The notes below the pieces were generated by a model. The model was not told the DNA's origin, made no database searches, and was given only the letters and a program-made list of their open reading frames with translations. Of a DNA stretch of 64,000 bases, positions 42,901-54,777 are shown piece after piece. The DNA comes from Perkinsus olseni (lineage: Eukaryota > Perkinsozoa > Perkinsida), in contig JABANN010000030.1 in NCBI GenBank assembly GCA_013115125.1, forward strand, positions 1-64,000, read 5' to 3'. Position 1 is the first letter of the stretch, and each line of letters begins with the position of its first letter. Made by a program: the position numbers and the translations under genes.

Positions 42901-45900
42901 CATCATAGCGTGTTTGATAGCATTGATGTGGGCCTGTCAAGCGGAAGATGTCTCGACCAAACCCGATCCTCCGTCACCGGGTTACCCTCTTGTTGGCGTC
43001 CATGGTCATCTGGACGTTATCCTCAGTGTGCTCGAGGTCACGGAGAGCTCCCTTCATCCTATTCTCGGTTTCCTTCACCCCTTGAGAGATTTCGCCCTGA
43101 AGTGGGACCCCGATCCCGTCGCCCTCAATTAGAGAGAAAAAACGCCTTACCCCGATTTTCCTCCCGGTGGCATACGACTCCGACTTCAACGCTGAGCCTT
43201 CCTGCTGCATCTTCAGCGCTAGCCCCATCATCGCCTCTTGCATGGCAGCACTCGTCTGCGTTATCTCAGCACTGAAGAAGGCAGGCTGTTTCCCGCCAAA
43301 GCAGCCCTCCACCGGCACTCACTCCAGTCCGTTGATCTGCATCTTCAGACTCTCGACCAAGCCAGCCTCTCCCGACCGCAGAGCATCTTGCAGCTGCATG
43401 ACCAAGCCTCCCATCTTGCTCTGCTGCATGCCGAGTTGTCTCTGCATGCCAATAACTTTACCTGAGAACTCGCGAGTGAGAGAGACTTACTGATGGCATC
43501 CAAGCTCACCCATGACATTCCTCATCTCCAGTCGGGATGCACTGTCCATATCCCGATTGGCGTTCGCCATTGAGCTGTCCATCGTCATGAATAGCTCCCC
43601 GAGATGAGAGCCCGATGAGGCTAATGATACGGAAGCCACGATTTTCGAGTGGCGAGGAGCCTTTCAGGTAGACCTTACCTCGTAGCTCGGAGACAGCTCT
43701 CTTCAATGGTGTCAGCTTCTCTTTCCTTTGCTGCTCTAGCCCAGATGAGCCCGTCTGCATCCCCTCCTCGAACTTGGCAAGCGTCGCTATGAGAATACCG
43801 ATGGCAACCATCATCCCCTGCAGCAGCAACGACCTACCCTCAACTTTCTTCATAGCCTCATTCAGGTCACCAGACATGTTACTATCGTGGGAAAGAGGAG
43901 CCTCTGTTTCATCTGGCCGGACCAATGGTGGACCATGCTCGCCACGGTCGATTCAGCTTACTCCTAAAACGCTCCATGCGCTCATCAGCTTTGTTCTCAG
44001 CGCTGTCATATTTATGCTGCATCTCCTCCTGAATCACACCAAGAGGGTTAGCTTCTTAACGCACTTAACAAGGATTCGGTCGTACTTGCAATGATTCCAC
44101 GTCCTCGGTCTGTTGTTCCACCTTCATCTCTCCATCTTTCCGACGGGCCTCTTCGCGCTCCTAAAAGGGATACCACGACCTTGCATGACACAGGGTCGGA
44201 AGATACTCGCTTACATGTGCCTCGGCGGTCTGCTCTTCAATCTGCTTCTCCCCGGACTCCATCAGTTTATCAGTTCTTCCATCAGTTTGCTTCCTGACAG
44301 AGGGAAGTATCAGCCACACCGATGCAGCCATCAATGACTCACGTGAACTCGTTGAGAGTATGGTCAGCAGCAATCTCCAGTTCGTCCCTGACTTTGTCGA
44401 CTTCCTGCTCAGCCTTGTTCTGGGCCTTTTCATGAGCTTCGAGTGAAACCTCAGGTACTTCCTGTATCTCGTCTAAATAGCACCAACACTTGAAAGATTT
44501 CAACCCTCGCCAGCGATGCTTACCGGAGAGATCATCTAAGAGGTTCTCCGCGTCTTCTAGGAAGCCTTCAGTGCTTCGCTCCATCGTCTCCCTAGCGCCC
44601 ATAGTCTGCCTCATCCCTTGCTCCACGGGAAGCTAATGAGGCCCAATATCAGAGTGGATAGCGGAATACTCTAGGCGTCTCCTCCCCACCTGTCCCTTGT
44701 TGATAGAGCCAACCGCCTGCTGCATGTACTTGTTGCCGAGCTTATTGAGACTGATCATATTCTGCATCTGCGCCTCCGCTTGCATGCTGCTCTGGAACTG
44801 GATGCCCTTCACCAACTGGAAGCAAACAACTCACTCGGACTGAACCTTTATTCTCCTTACCGTGTCGAGTCTCTTATCTGCCTCTCCCTTCATAGTGTCC
44901 ACATCAACGATGACGCCGTAGTGAACCTTGTCTAGCTCCGCCCAGGCCTCATCGGCAGCCGCGATCTACAGAAACAGGGTCTCGCAGTCACAAGAGCGTA
45001 GCTCCGTAGCAGGGCGGTCGTCCAGCCACAAAAAGCACTCACCGCAGCATCCTTAAGAGATAGGAGGGAGCCAGCAAGGAGGCCGAACTCGCTAATTAGT
45101 CCCGTGTTCTTGCTCGGATTGTCCTTGCTGAACCCAGGCCCATCTGAAAGGAGCGATAACAACAACCGACGAGGAGAGGGAACGCAAAGCCTACAGGTGA
45201 GCCCCATAGCTTCCTCCAGCTCAGCATTGGCGAGCTTCCACCTCTGCTGCAGACTCTGAAGGGCAAGAAGGAGTTGTATACCCGACCGAGACAGACTGCT
45301 GCTGCTGCTGCACGCTGTCTTACGTTCGATTCACTCTGAAGCTCCGTGTTGTCCTGGTGGAGTTCCTTCATCGGTTGGAGCATGCCTTTGATGAGTTGAT
45401 ACCTGTTGGAGTCATGAGACCGGGCGAAAGGAGGGATCAGTGTCACCCTACCGCCGCCTGTGGCAGTCATCATCATCACCATCCGGGTCGCTGCCGCGGG
45501 ACTCGCAAGCCCTTGCTGGACTATCATTCTTTCTCCGACGGTTCTTGTGGAACAGAGTCATCTCAGCTCGAGAGTCGACCTGCAGGGAGGAGGCCAGTAG
45601 ATGAGTATCCAAGGTTGATGCTGGCAGTTCATACCTTGGACAGCATCTCGATGAGTTCAGATTCCGAGCCCATGTCAGGATACTCGCTTACCAGCTGATG
45701 AACCTGCGAGCAAGCAGCTGGGAGACCAGTGGTCGCAATCCTGGGCTGATACGGAAGGCTCTGATACCCCAGGAAAGGGGGCAGAGATTGTGCACTGGCG
45801 GAACGCTGCTGCGACCGACAAGGGAAGCATCGTCCCGCAGCAGTGGGCACGGCACCCTAGAGAGCAGTCTAAAGCCGCTCAGGCAGACCCCATAGAAGGG

Positions 45901-46241
45901 CTTGAATGATCCCTCAAGGAGCTCGATTAGACGTCATCCACGCCTACAGACTCTGGTGGGGAGGGGAGGGAGGGGAAAAGGGAGCGATGCCAACCGCTGT
46001 GACGTACTGGCCCGTGGTTACCTCGTCTTCCCAGCCGGGGGCCCGAGCACGATGAGCTAATAGTTCATGAATGTTCGCATCATCCACTACATCCTGAAAG
46101 GCATTTGTCGCATTGAGAAGGCCAACTCCTGACTTATTCCGCATCTTCCATGCTCAACCCCGAGATACGCCCCTCCCTTACATCTTCCGCGTTCCCGATG
46201 GCAAAGCAAGCCCAGACGAAGAGGGCCGACCGTACGATCAT
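39921..46241 (-). CDS. secreted coiled-coil family member C
   Basis: ATG 46241 starts a signal peptide (MIVRSALFVWACFAIGNAED), then after an intron VVDDANIHELLAHRARAPGW (about 46070). Then comes a basic/Cys module with an acidic variant (SDPDGDDDDCHRRR, about 45460-45500), followed by YQLIKGMLQPMKELHQDNTE, SDGPGFSKDNPSKNTGLISE and IAAADEAWAELDKVHYGVIV (about 44930). Coiled-coil exons continue leftward. The last 1.34 kb (41261-39921) is a single uninterrupted 446-codon exon covering what A and B encode in many exons: AKNNISGVFKKAQDSKLRMT, IRLAHTRQAVKSILQLWDEY, EFIEQLTMRLHQAMLKAED and MERKQNELDDEALRNARETV. The tail is Pro-rich (SNTPPPAAPSGPGGPP). A 509-nt intron (41414-41922) contrasts with roughly 45-nt introns elsewhere in the gene. 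Confidence 0.72.
41477..41516. repeat. GC-rich inverted repeat inside the long intron of gene C
   Basis: GAGCGGAGC (41477-41485) and GCTCCGCTC (41491-41499) form a perfect 9-bp stem with a 5-nt loop. It is followed at once by a second GGAG...CTCC inverted pair up to 41516. The element sits inside the 509-nt intron and differs in composition from its surroundings. Confidence 0.7.
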
Positions 46242-46344
46242 TACTATTCTAGATTTAAAAATGGTAATGGCTAAAACGGGAACAATGAGAAAGTCCATCA
46301 AGCGAGAACCCAATCATGCGACCGTGGGCGACCCGACCCAAACC

Positions 46345-46367
46345 GCGCCGACAAAAGCGCGCGCCCG
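46345..46367 (-). promoter_or_regulatory. 23-bp GC-rich element upstream of gene C
   Basis: Identical to 35951-35973 upstream of gene B, 104 bp from the ATG of gene C. It lies in the 250-bp interval between the 3' end of the FtsJ gene (46490) and gene C. Confidence 0.65.
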
Positions 46368-46489
46368 GAAAATCAGCAATTTCGAGCGGCCGTGCTGGTC
46401 CGTCCTTCCATGCCCGCGCTTACACTTACAAACTCAACTGGCTCCGTGCTAGACAGAAACAGTAAAACACGAATGATGATAACGTAGAG

Positions 46490-49400
46490 TTAGACTGCCG
46501 TTTCCTCTCCCTCCTGCTGACTATCAGCCAGAGCATCTTCCTCCTCCTTGTTGGCTGCTGTGGTCCACAGCTTGTTGCACTCGGCTGTGAGGACCTCCCT
46601 ATTGAAGTCGCAAATGTAGCGAGCGAAAGATTCGTCTGTAAAGTAGGGGGGAGGAAGGACGTTGGGGATGAAGCCCCCACGAGCTTCAGTCATAGTCGTC
46701 GCGTCGTAAAGACACTGCAGGAACTGACGGCACGCTCTGTAGGGTACGGAGTCACGTATGTTCTGATAGAAAAAGGGGAAAATCCTTCAGCTATGACCAC
46801 GTAGCCTGTGCTGACCTCCTCGTAGCCTCTATGAGTGCAGATGATCCATGCTCCCCCGGTGACAGGGTTCTTAGGTGTCACCAGCTGCGTGTGATAGAAG
46901 GCCAACGACAGTATTTGCAAGATGCCAGCCGACCACCTGTCCAGGAAACCCATCATCCTCGCCCGCTCCCTTACTGTCGTCAGTGCTCACCGAGTCAGCA
47001 GTGTACTTTGCGGCAAGCCGATGATGAGTGCTCGACGTGGGTGGCAGTTGAGCGCAGCTATAATAGGGCCCAGCCACTCTCGGCGATGCTTCAGCTCGTA
47101 CTCTGTCAACTCTACTGGATAGGGACACGTGCTATCTGACGACCAAAGGAGCATACAGTAACCAAGACGAACTGACTCCGAGTAGTACCTCGACAGATCC
47201 TCACTAGGATGGTGTCAATAGTCTGCGATGTCGCCTCTGACGGCAGCAGTGCGACCACCTCCTTATGCCTGTCCGGCAGCCGACTCGAAGTTGACGTACC
47301 CAGCTCGGATCGAATGATGTGTTCACAATCGACCACCGACTCAGTGGAGCTCGCCGGGTTGATTTCGAGGACACTCCTGCAACAGCACTCAGCCGATTCA
47401 CTAGCGCGACAGAAGACCTACTCTCCCAGAGGGACCTCTACAAGGCCCACCACCCTCCTTATCTCCTCGAGTGCATTGTCGTCCTCCTTGGGCCTCGGCA
47501 CTTCTACTCGGCCCTCTTCCCTCTCCCATGCAGCATTAGTACGATGATACACAACTCTGTCGAGGACGTCCGAGTCAGCAAACTTGGACAACCTCACTTC
47601 GTGTGGCTTTAAAGGCACCCCACACTCAGTGAACCTGAAAGGCTTCTGCCATACCATCTCTTCCCCCCATCACCCACCACGCCTCTTTCAAATAGTCGCC
47701 ACTGCTTATCTTGCCCAGTAGAGTGTTCTCCAACTCCCTTGTCACCTGATCCGACACCACCATCACCCCTGAGTCAGCCGAGGTCTCCCCACCTTCATCG
47801 GTGCCTTCGCTCGCATCATAGGCCCGCTAGCAGCCCCTTCCACCGAGCCATGACCAAGGCCCCGGCGATCAGTCGGACGCCTATTCTCAACCTCAATCAC
47901 TGGGTTACCATGCTCCAGTCCCCTGAGAAGTCCACTGTTACCTCCACCCCGCCGACCCTCCCCTCACTCTCCGGTCAAGCCTGACTTCTCCAGGAGTGCT
48001 TTGCTCAGACTGCTGCCAATCGCCGGTGCCGCCACCTTCTCTCCTGACCACCAACCACAAATGATAGCACGCCTCCAGCCACCCCTCCTGCACACCAGCT
48101 CCCTCTGCCTCATTGCCCCTCCTCGGCGGTGCGATGCCATCAGTCGGTACGAAGCCAGCGTGTGGCTTCTCCCGAGCAAGGTCAGCCCGTCGGGTCTGCG
48201 TCTGGTCGTACAACCTTCGGAACTCAGCTCTGGACGACTGAGTGCCGCTCTTGTTACCTCGCCCACCCGTCGGGAAGGACCTGCTCACCCGCCATCCACC
48301 ATGCCCTGCCTCTATCAGCGTCCTACCTGGTACTGTTGATGTTACCCCCCTTATCCAGAGGAATGGCCGGCGCAGGGACGATCCTGTCCTCCTCCTTCAG
48401 ACGCCGCAAGTCCAGCTTCTCAATGAACTCCATCGGATAGCTGAGCACGCAGGCCACCTCCGTCGCCCCCTCCCCAACAAGCCAATGTACCTCCTCTTCC
48501 TAGCATTGATCAACTGCTTCTCCTCGAACGGGAAGTTCTCAAAGAGCCGCAGGTTGCGGTCGATGTAGTCGGTCTGCTGCGTCGAGAAGTACACCGAGCA
48601 CTTAGTGAAGGCCTCAGTGAATTCAGCCGACATCCACCCGTCTGTCAGTACCATCTACCACTACCCCGTAAGCCGGCCTTCCTACCTGGGACAATCGCCC
48701 TCTCAAGCTGCTGCTCATCACCAGCCTCAATGCCCGACCATACATCGTCGTCCTCCATCAGGGCCATCAAACGATTGAGTATTGCGGAGCGGATAAAGCC
48801 GAAGCCCAGGCCAACCACGTAGACCTGCACGGGCGGTGCCAGGGAGGGGCCCTACTCGCCTTCGTACCTCGGAGTTCCCTGGTTTGCTCATCTCTGGCTT
48901 GCACACGATACAGCGATCGAACATGGCTCTCACCAGCCATATAATGGACTTCGAGGCAGGCTCGAAAAGGGTAAACATTTTCAACACCTGCAACAGCAGA
49001 GGTTCTTCCCTCCCCCAGGGGTATCTACAAACCAGGGATCCTCCAGTCCGCAGCAGGCCGAGGGCAGCCACCAGCTCCGAGAAGTGCAAACGAGTCGTTA
49101 TCCGCTCCTGGTTGTTGGCATCGAATCTGTGTGCAACCGATCTACTTGGAAAGGAGGGCCGCACTGCGATGAACCCTACTGAGTGTCCACTGAGCCATCT
49201 GCTGTTACTATGTCGCATACTTGCTGCTTCCTCTTTGCTCTATCGACCAGGTCTCGGACATTACGGTACGCCTGAATATGACCGGACTAGCCTCATGAAA
49301 GTGAACTGCATACACCTAGGAGGTGNNNNNNNNNNNNNNNNNNNNNNNNNNNNNNNNNNNNNNNNNNNNNNNNNNNNNNNNNNNNNNNNNNNNNNNNNNN

Positions 49401-51561
49401 NNNNNNNNNNNNNNNNNNNNNNNTGCTACTACTGTCACTAACACCTACTACATAGACCAAGGGGGTGCTACTACTGTCACTAACCCCTACTGCAAAGACC
49501 AAGGAGGTGCTACTACTGTCACTAACACCTACTACATAGACCAAGGGGGTGCTACTACTGTCACTAACCCCTACTGCAAAGATCAAGGGGGTGCTACTAC
49601 TGTCCCTAAACCCTACTGCAAAGACCAAGGAGGTGCTACTACTGTCACTAACCCCTACTGCACAGAGGAAGGACAAGGGGCCTACCATGATGTTGCCGCT
49701 GTCATCGACCCCCGTACTCCACTTGAGATACGTCTCTCGATAGAAAGCATCATCATCGATCATAGCAGTGAGGCTGTTGCCCTCGAAGTACCTATCCCAA
49801 GAATTGCCTCCCCACCAGCCCCTCCGCAAGACGACGCTTACGGGTTGAGAGTGATGGCCATCCACTGCCAGTTCTTCATATTAGGATGCTTCGTACGTAG
49901 ATGATGGTTAGTGGCTGATATGAAGCCTCCCGGGCACTCACAAAGATGCATGGTCCCTGACGGTCAACTTTACTCCGGCTCCATGCCTTGCCCGTAGTAC
50001 TTATATCGCCATCAACTCCACCGTCTCCTCCCTCCCCAACACCCTTACAGACCTCCTTGGGGACCAGGGGCATGGCCTCTAGCATCTCCATCATCTTGCA
50101 CCAGGCGTTGGTACACAGCTCTGCCTGGGAGTAGTCCCGCACTTCTCGTACCACAAACGATGTGACCTGCATTACAACCAAGTCGAGAAGTACCACTCCA
50201 TCCACGAATCGTCAACTAAGGCGAGAATGAACGCTATCGCTCAACAAATTTTGCCGAGACCCGGCTTGCACGAGGCTGCCTCTTGAAGGCGCATCCTCGA
50301 GTGATACGAAGAAGAACCGAGACCATCGCGTGACAGGTAAGCCACGAGAATCGTTCTTAGGTAATCTAGTGCAGCGAGAAGAGCTCTTCACTTCCCCAAG
50401 TAGTACCAGTGTGCTTCTAGTGTGAGGCTTCCACGACTCCAAGGCTAGGCCGTCAAGCTTGCACTTTGTCTCGTTCAGCTTCCTCTTCGCCTCCTGAACA
50501 TCCTCAGATATCCTGAACAAGCCATAAACTTCCACTATCATCCACACTGACTGACGCCCCTACCCAGCTTCCCGAGGATGGGAGGTAGCGCCTAACTTGT
50601 CCGCCACTTCACAGATGCACTGCCTTCGCTCCGCCCTGCATTTCTCACAGGGTTCCACAGATGGCGGCAAGTTCCTCATAAAATCTTTGTCAGGATTCTC
50701 AGCGCGGGGGAACTCGAAAAGATGCTTGATGATATCAGTCTTCAATAGATTTCTATCGGGGAAGTACTGCGGCAAAGGCTTGTTCTCATCATAAGCATCC
50801 TGCCGCTCTCCCCAGCCCCTCCGACCTCCCCAACCACCCTTCCCCTTCCCGTATCGTGGCTGCTTGTTCTGATGATAGTAGTCATTATTCCTTGGTCTCT
50901 TATAGCCCGACCGGGAATGGTAATCACCCCCACCGGCACCACCCCAGGAGTTGTTCCACCTCCTACCATACCTCCCACCTCCGCCGCCCTTCCCTCCGCT
51001 ATCACCGTACCAGTCGTTTCTCTCCCACTTGTCGTTTCCTTGCCTCCAATTTTGCCAAGAGCCCCCACCGCCATCATTCCTCTCAGCCCCTCCCTGCCCA
51101 CTACTATCCCAAGATCCGTCTTTCCAGCTAGACCACCGCTCATTGCTCCCCCAGGATCCACCTCCGCTAGAATAATCCCACCCATTCCAGTAAGAGTTGC
51201 CACTCGACTCTACCGCGCTCTGCTCCTTATCGGGCTGAATGGAAGATACCGCGCCGCCCTCTACATTATAACTACCATCCACCGCTTTCTCTGAGGACGC
51301 TCCGCCCTCCTCATTACTACTAGCATCCACCACGTTCTCCAGGGTAGCGCCATTGCCCTCCTCATTATGACTACCATCCACCACTCCCCCTGAAGGAGCC
51401 CCACCTTCCTCATTCTGACTACCGTCTACCACTTGTCCTGAGGGAGCTCCACCCTCCTCATTATTTATACTACTATCCACAACATTCCCCAGGGGAGCGT
51501 CACTGGCCTCCTCCATCCCCGTACTCATGGCACCCTCATCAAGCTGCTGAGGATCAGACAT
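46490..51561 (-). CDS. CMTR-like FtsJ RNA cap 2'-O-methyltransferase with repeat/RGG-rich N-terminus
   Basis: ATG 51561 begins an acidic region with five imperfect 15-17-residue repeats (for example NEEGGAPSGQVVDGSQ). A Gly/Trp/Arg-rich region follows (RYGRRWNNSWGGAGGGDYHS) and then a Cys cluster, CEKCRAERRQCICE. Splicing at about 50520-50565 continues into ISEDVQEAKRKLNETKCKLD. The methyltransferase follows: AELCTNAWCKMMEMLEAMPL (first catalytic Lys), MHLCECPGGFISATNHH (SAM site), WQWMAITLNP, DIVTADGSVDTQ (catalytic Asp), GGSLVLKMFTLFEPAS (second Lys, after splicing), and KPEMSKPGNSEVYVVGLGF (catalytic Glu). The KDKE tetrad is therefore complete. A long C-terminal region (to TAG/TAA near 46490) includes TDYIDRNLRLFENFPFEEKQ and is not assigned. 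Known relatives methylate ribose at the mRNA cap. One intron holds a minisatellite and an assembly gap. It could in principle be split into two genes. Confidence 0.75.
49326..49423. other. assembly gap (98 N)
   Basis: A run of N inside a tandem repeat array. The sequence left of it (AGGAGGTG) matches the end of a repeat unit, so the array runs through the gap and its length is not known. Confidence 0.98.
49424..49672. repeat. 42-bp intronic minisatellite, about six copies right of the gap
   Basis: The unit GCTACTACTGTCACTAAC... of 42 nt recurs six times. Two variants (CACCTACTACATAGACC and CCCCTACTGCAAAGACC) alternate at first, giving an 84-nt higher-order period. It starts just after a GT donor following the exon AMIDDDAFYRETYLKW, so it lies in an intron of the FtsJ gene. 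Confidence 0.9.
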
Positions 51562-51749
51562 GCAGCACAGTCAACTCTGTCAGTAACCGAAAAGTACAAC
51601 CCCACCGCAGAGGGGCAGGTGATGACTCCATTCGCTACGCCCACCACCACCTATACCACCCCCTCCCCTCGGGAACTACTACCGAACACGACACTGTGTG
51701 AAGGTAGTGCAGCACTATAAGAAACAATAGACTTCGTAAGGGCGGGCTT

Positions 51750-54700
51750 CTACATTTTCCTCTCAGCCAAACTGTTAATCCACTTCCGGCACACCTTGGC
51801 TGCCTCTCTCATTGCTCGGGTCCTCAACGCCTCCACCTCGCAGACAGCAGCGCCTACCGCTCTTCCCAGACCATAGGCGGCTATCTGCCTCAGGGCAGGA
51901 CGGCTCAACTCGAGACTCTTAGAACAAGTCGTGAGCATCTCCTGGACCTTATGAGAGAAATGCTTCACCAGTTTACGCATGGGGGACTTCTTCGATAGCG
52001 TTGAAGTCGATCGAATGACGAGCCCAAGAATGGCTGGTGCAACGAATTCGCCAAAGTAGAAGACCTCCTCTACAGCCCTACGGCAATCCACGTCGTCTGC
52101 CCCTGCCTTGTGCAGCTTCATCCCATGCTGTAAGTAGGTCTCATCAACTTCCTTCGCTACTTGTTCTAGCAAGTCCTCCGCTTCCTCCTTCGAGTCTTCA
52201 TCAGGAGATGCCATGAGGCTCTTCTCAGCTCGGTAAAGCAATGCAGGTAAGGCAGCCGCTGGCTGACTGGAAGGGAGCATCTCTCCAGCCAACTCGATAA
52301 ACTCCTCCCGCTGGGCCCGTTCAAGGGGCGGCAGATCGACTTTCTGTCGCATCTCCATGACAAGCCTTCTCATCGGGTGCATGGAGGAAATATCCTCCCT
52401 CGGCTCTACTTGGGGGTGAGGGCTCAGGTCCTCAGTACCGATAATGGACCCCAAGGCCGTCAGAGGCTCCTCCAATGTTCGCGAGGAGGTCAGCACGGCT
52501 GTGCTGCCATCCACCTTCGGGCCGAGGATGGCAGGTGGTATCGCGAAATGAATCGGAGTAAGGTCCTGGTCAACGCCACCAGGACCTCCCATCACACTGC
52601 TACACTCAGTCCGGCACCCAGCTCTGAGGTACTCTTCCACCCTTCCCCAAAGGCCCTCCTGAAGGGTCAGTAAAACAGTGTCGCTCATGTCCGAGTCGAA
52701 GTCCCGGACATGGGCCACTGCCGCTGGTTTGTTCCCGGTCAGCCAAAGTAGCGTTCGGTGCTGAGCGTTCTTCAGATCACTCAAAGTCTGATGGAGAAAG
52801 CATCACTAGCTCGTTCCGCTCGGAGAACGCCAGGGCCCTGGATACTACCTCCTGCCTCTCTTCCCCAATATCCGTTACTCCGAGACCTCCCTTGAGGAGT
52901 ACTATCTCCAATACCGATAGATGATCACAATTGGGATGGCGTAGTCTAGCGGCCCGGCACACAGCAAAAGCTGGTATCGGCTCACCACGGCCGATGAGGG
53001 CCTGAAGTTGTCCAGTCACTCATGATCAGCAATGGCGGACTGCTTACCACAATAGCACAGATTATGAGCATTCTTCCAATAGAGCATTCCTCTCCTTCCT
53101 CCTGCAGTTCGCTCTCCTCCTCATCCCAACTTTTCCCGAACTCAAGCAACTGCTCTACTGGTACCTCCTTGGGCACCAACGCCGAGGCTATGCGAGCCCT
53201 AGTCAACATGCGCTGACGGAAAGGCTTCCCCGTCTGCGAGGAAGTGCTGTCACCGTTGATGCTCATCTCGGACAGTTTCAACATCCGCCTGCCCAGGTCC
53301 TGCGCTTGGTCGGTGGTAAGAGCGGACAGGTACGGCCGGACGGCGAAGTAGCAAGGCGACGTGTGACCGAAGGACTGCAGAGGGGAGAGGGGGGTGGGTG
53401 AGAATTACGACACGATAAGTTAGAATACCTCGACGTAACCCTCCAAGTCAGCTACGAGATTGTCAGTATCACCACTCGAGGCGGAAAGGAGCATGAGCCC
53501 TAGCCTGGCCAAGGACGCGCAGGGCACACCGCCATAGCGGACCGAGTTATCGTGCCTGACAGATGCAGTTGATCGAAGGCAGCGTCCCTGCCAGGATGCC
53601 ACCCTCACTACTCTGGAATATCATTTTCAGACTGAGGTCGTTCCCCGATGGAAGCCTCCTGCAGCCACTCCCTGACCACTGTTATGTTGCTATCAACACC
53701 ACTAGAGGCAGCCAGGGACACAGCCTTCCTGATAGTACTCATGTCTGGCTCAGAATCTGATACGGCAGAATTGGTCTAGCAGTAGGAGGACCATCATGCT
53801 CCTCACCTGCAAGTACGGCAGTCAAGGCGTTATCTAGCTGACCGGCCGTCTCGTAGATCTCGGCACGCAGCCTGCACTTCTGCCCATCACTGGCGAAGGC
53901 TCCCAACTTGTCCACAGTAGTGATGGCCTCTTCCCACTCCTCATGGGCCACCAAAACACTCAACCAGAGGAGCTGCTTGGATGCCTCTCGACGAGGGGTG
54001 GTGTCCTCGGGCGGATTGGCGAGAACCTGACGACAACGCCACCATCCCTACGCTTCCCAAGAGCACACTGGACCTACCTTGCTCAAGGAAGCCTTGGCAA
54101 GCCTCAATACGGGGTCTGTCGGGTTGGGACGAGACAGCAGGACCGCCAGTACGTAGCCGCAGAGGAACTGCTGCGACTTGCCGGGAATTGCCTTTGCCCT
54201 GAAAGATCCCTTTCGACCCTCATAGTGTGCTTCGCTATCCTCATAGTACAATCTCATAGCAGCTTGCTGGGCCGCTGTCCAGTCGGAAACTCTCAAGGCC
54301 GCGACGTAAACAGTCGTAAGACCTTCCTCGAGCTCAGGGCCATCCTCTGCCCCCACCGCCTTCTGGTACATTTTCAATATGGGTTGATAACAAGAATTAG
54401 CACGATACACCTGCAAGGCCGCCAATGCACCTCCCTCTACTACCACTGCCCTCCTTACCACTGCCATTGTCGATATTAGAGTATCGTCAGTAGGAGGCCC
54501 TTCCTTTAGGAGCTCATCGCATAAGGCCAACGCCTCAGAGTGCCGACCCAGACGATCTAACGCCACTGATGCTAGGGCCCTGACGACGACAAGGAGGACG
54601 GCTATGGTGGCTCCAAGGAGAGTGCTAGGAGTACTTTATTATTTGATTATCAGGTGTTAGGGATAGTTGGGCATTAGCGAGCTTTAATGCTTGCTTGTTG

Positions 54701-54777
54701 TTGCCCCCATCCAAGGCCTCATAAATAGCCTTCAATTTCCTCGTAACCGAGGGGGTGTCGTGATTCCCTTTGGCCAT
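51750..54777 (-). CDS. NAA25-like auxiliary subunit of the NatB N-terminal acetyltransferase
   Basis: ATG 54777 gives MAKGNHDTPSVTRKLKAIYE, then ALDGGNNKQALKLANAQL. An intron ending at CAG restores NQIIKALASVALDRLGRHSE, then ALALCDELLKEGPPTDDTLI, a TPR-like helical array. ELEEGLTTVYVAALRVSDW then TAAQQAAMRLYYED is the family's Q-Q-x-A-M-x-L-Y motif. Later exons include HEEWEEAITTVDKLGAFASD, HTSPCYFAVRPYLSAL and SVLEIVLLKGGLGVTD. The last exon is a 340-residue frame rich in helices, ending WINSLAERKM at 51750. NAA25 (yeast Mdm20) anchors the NatB catalytic subunit NAA20 to the ribosome for acetylation of proteins starting Met-Asp/Glu/Asn/Gln. The N-terminal third is the firmest part. The last exon might belong to a separate gene. 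Confidence 0.7.
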
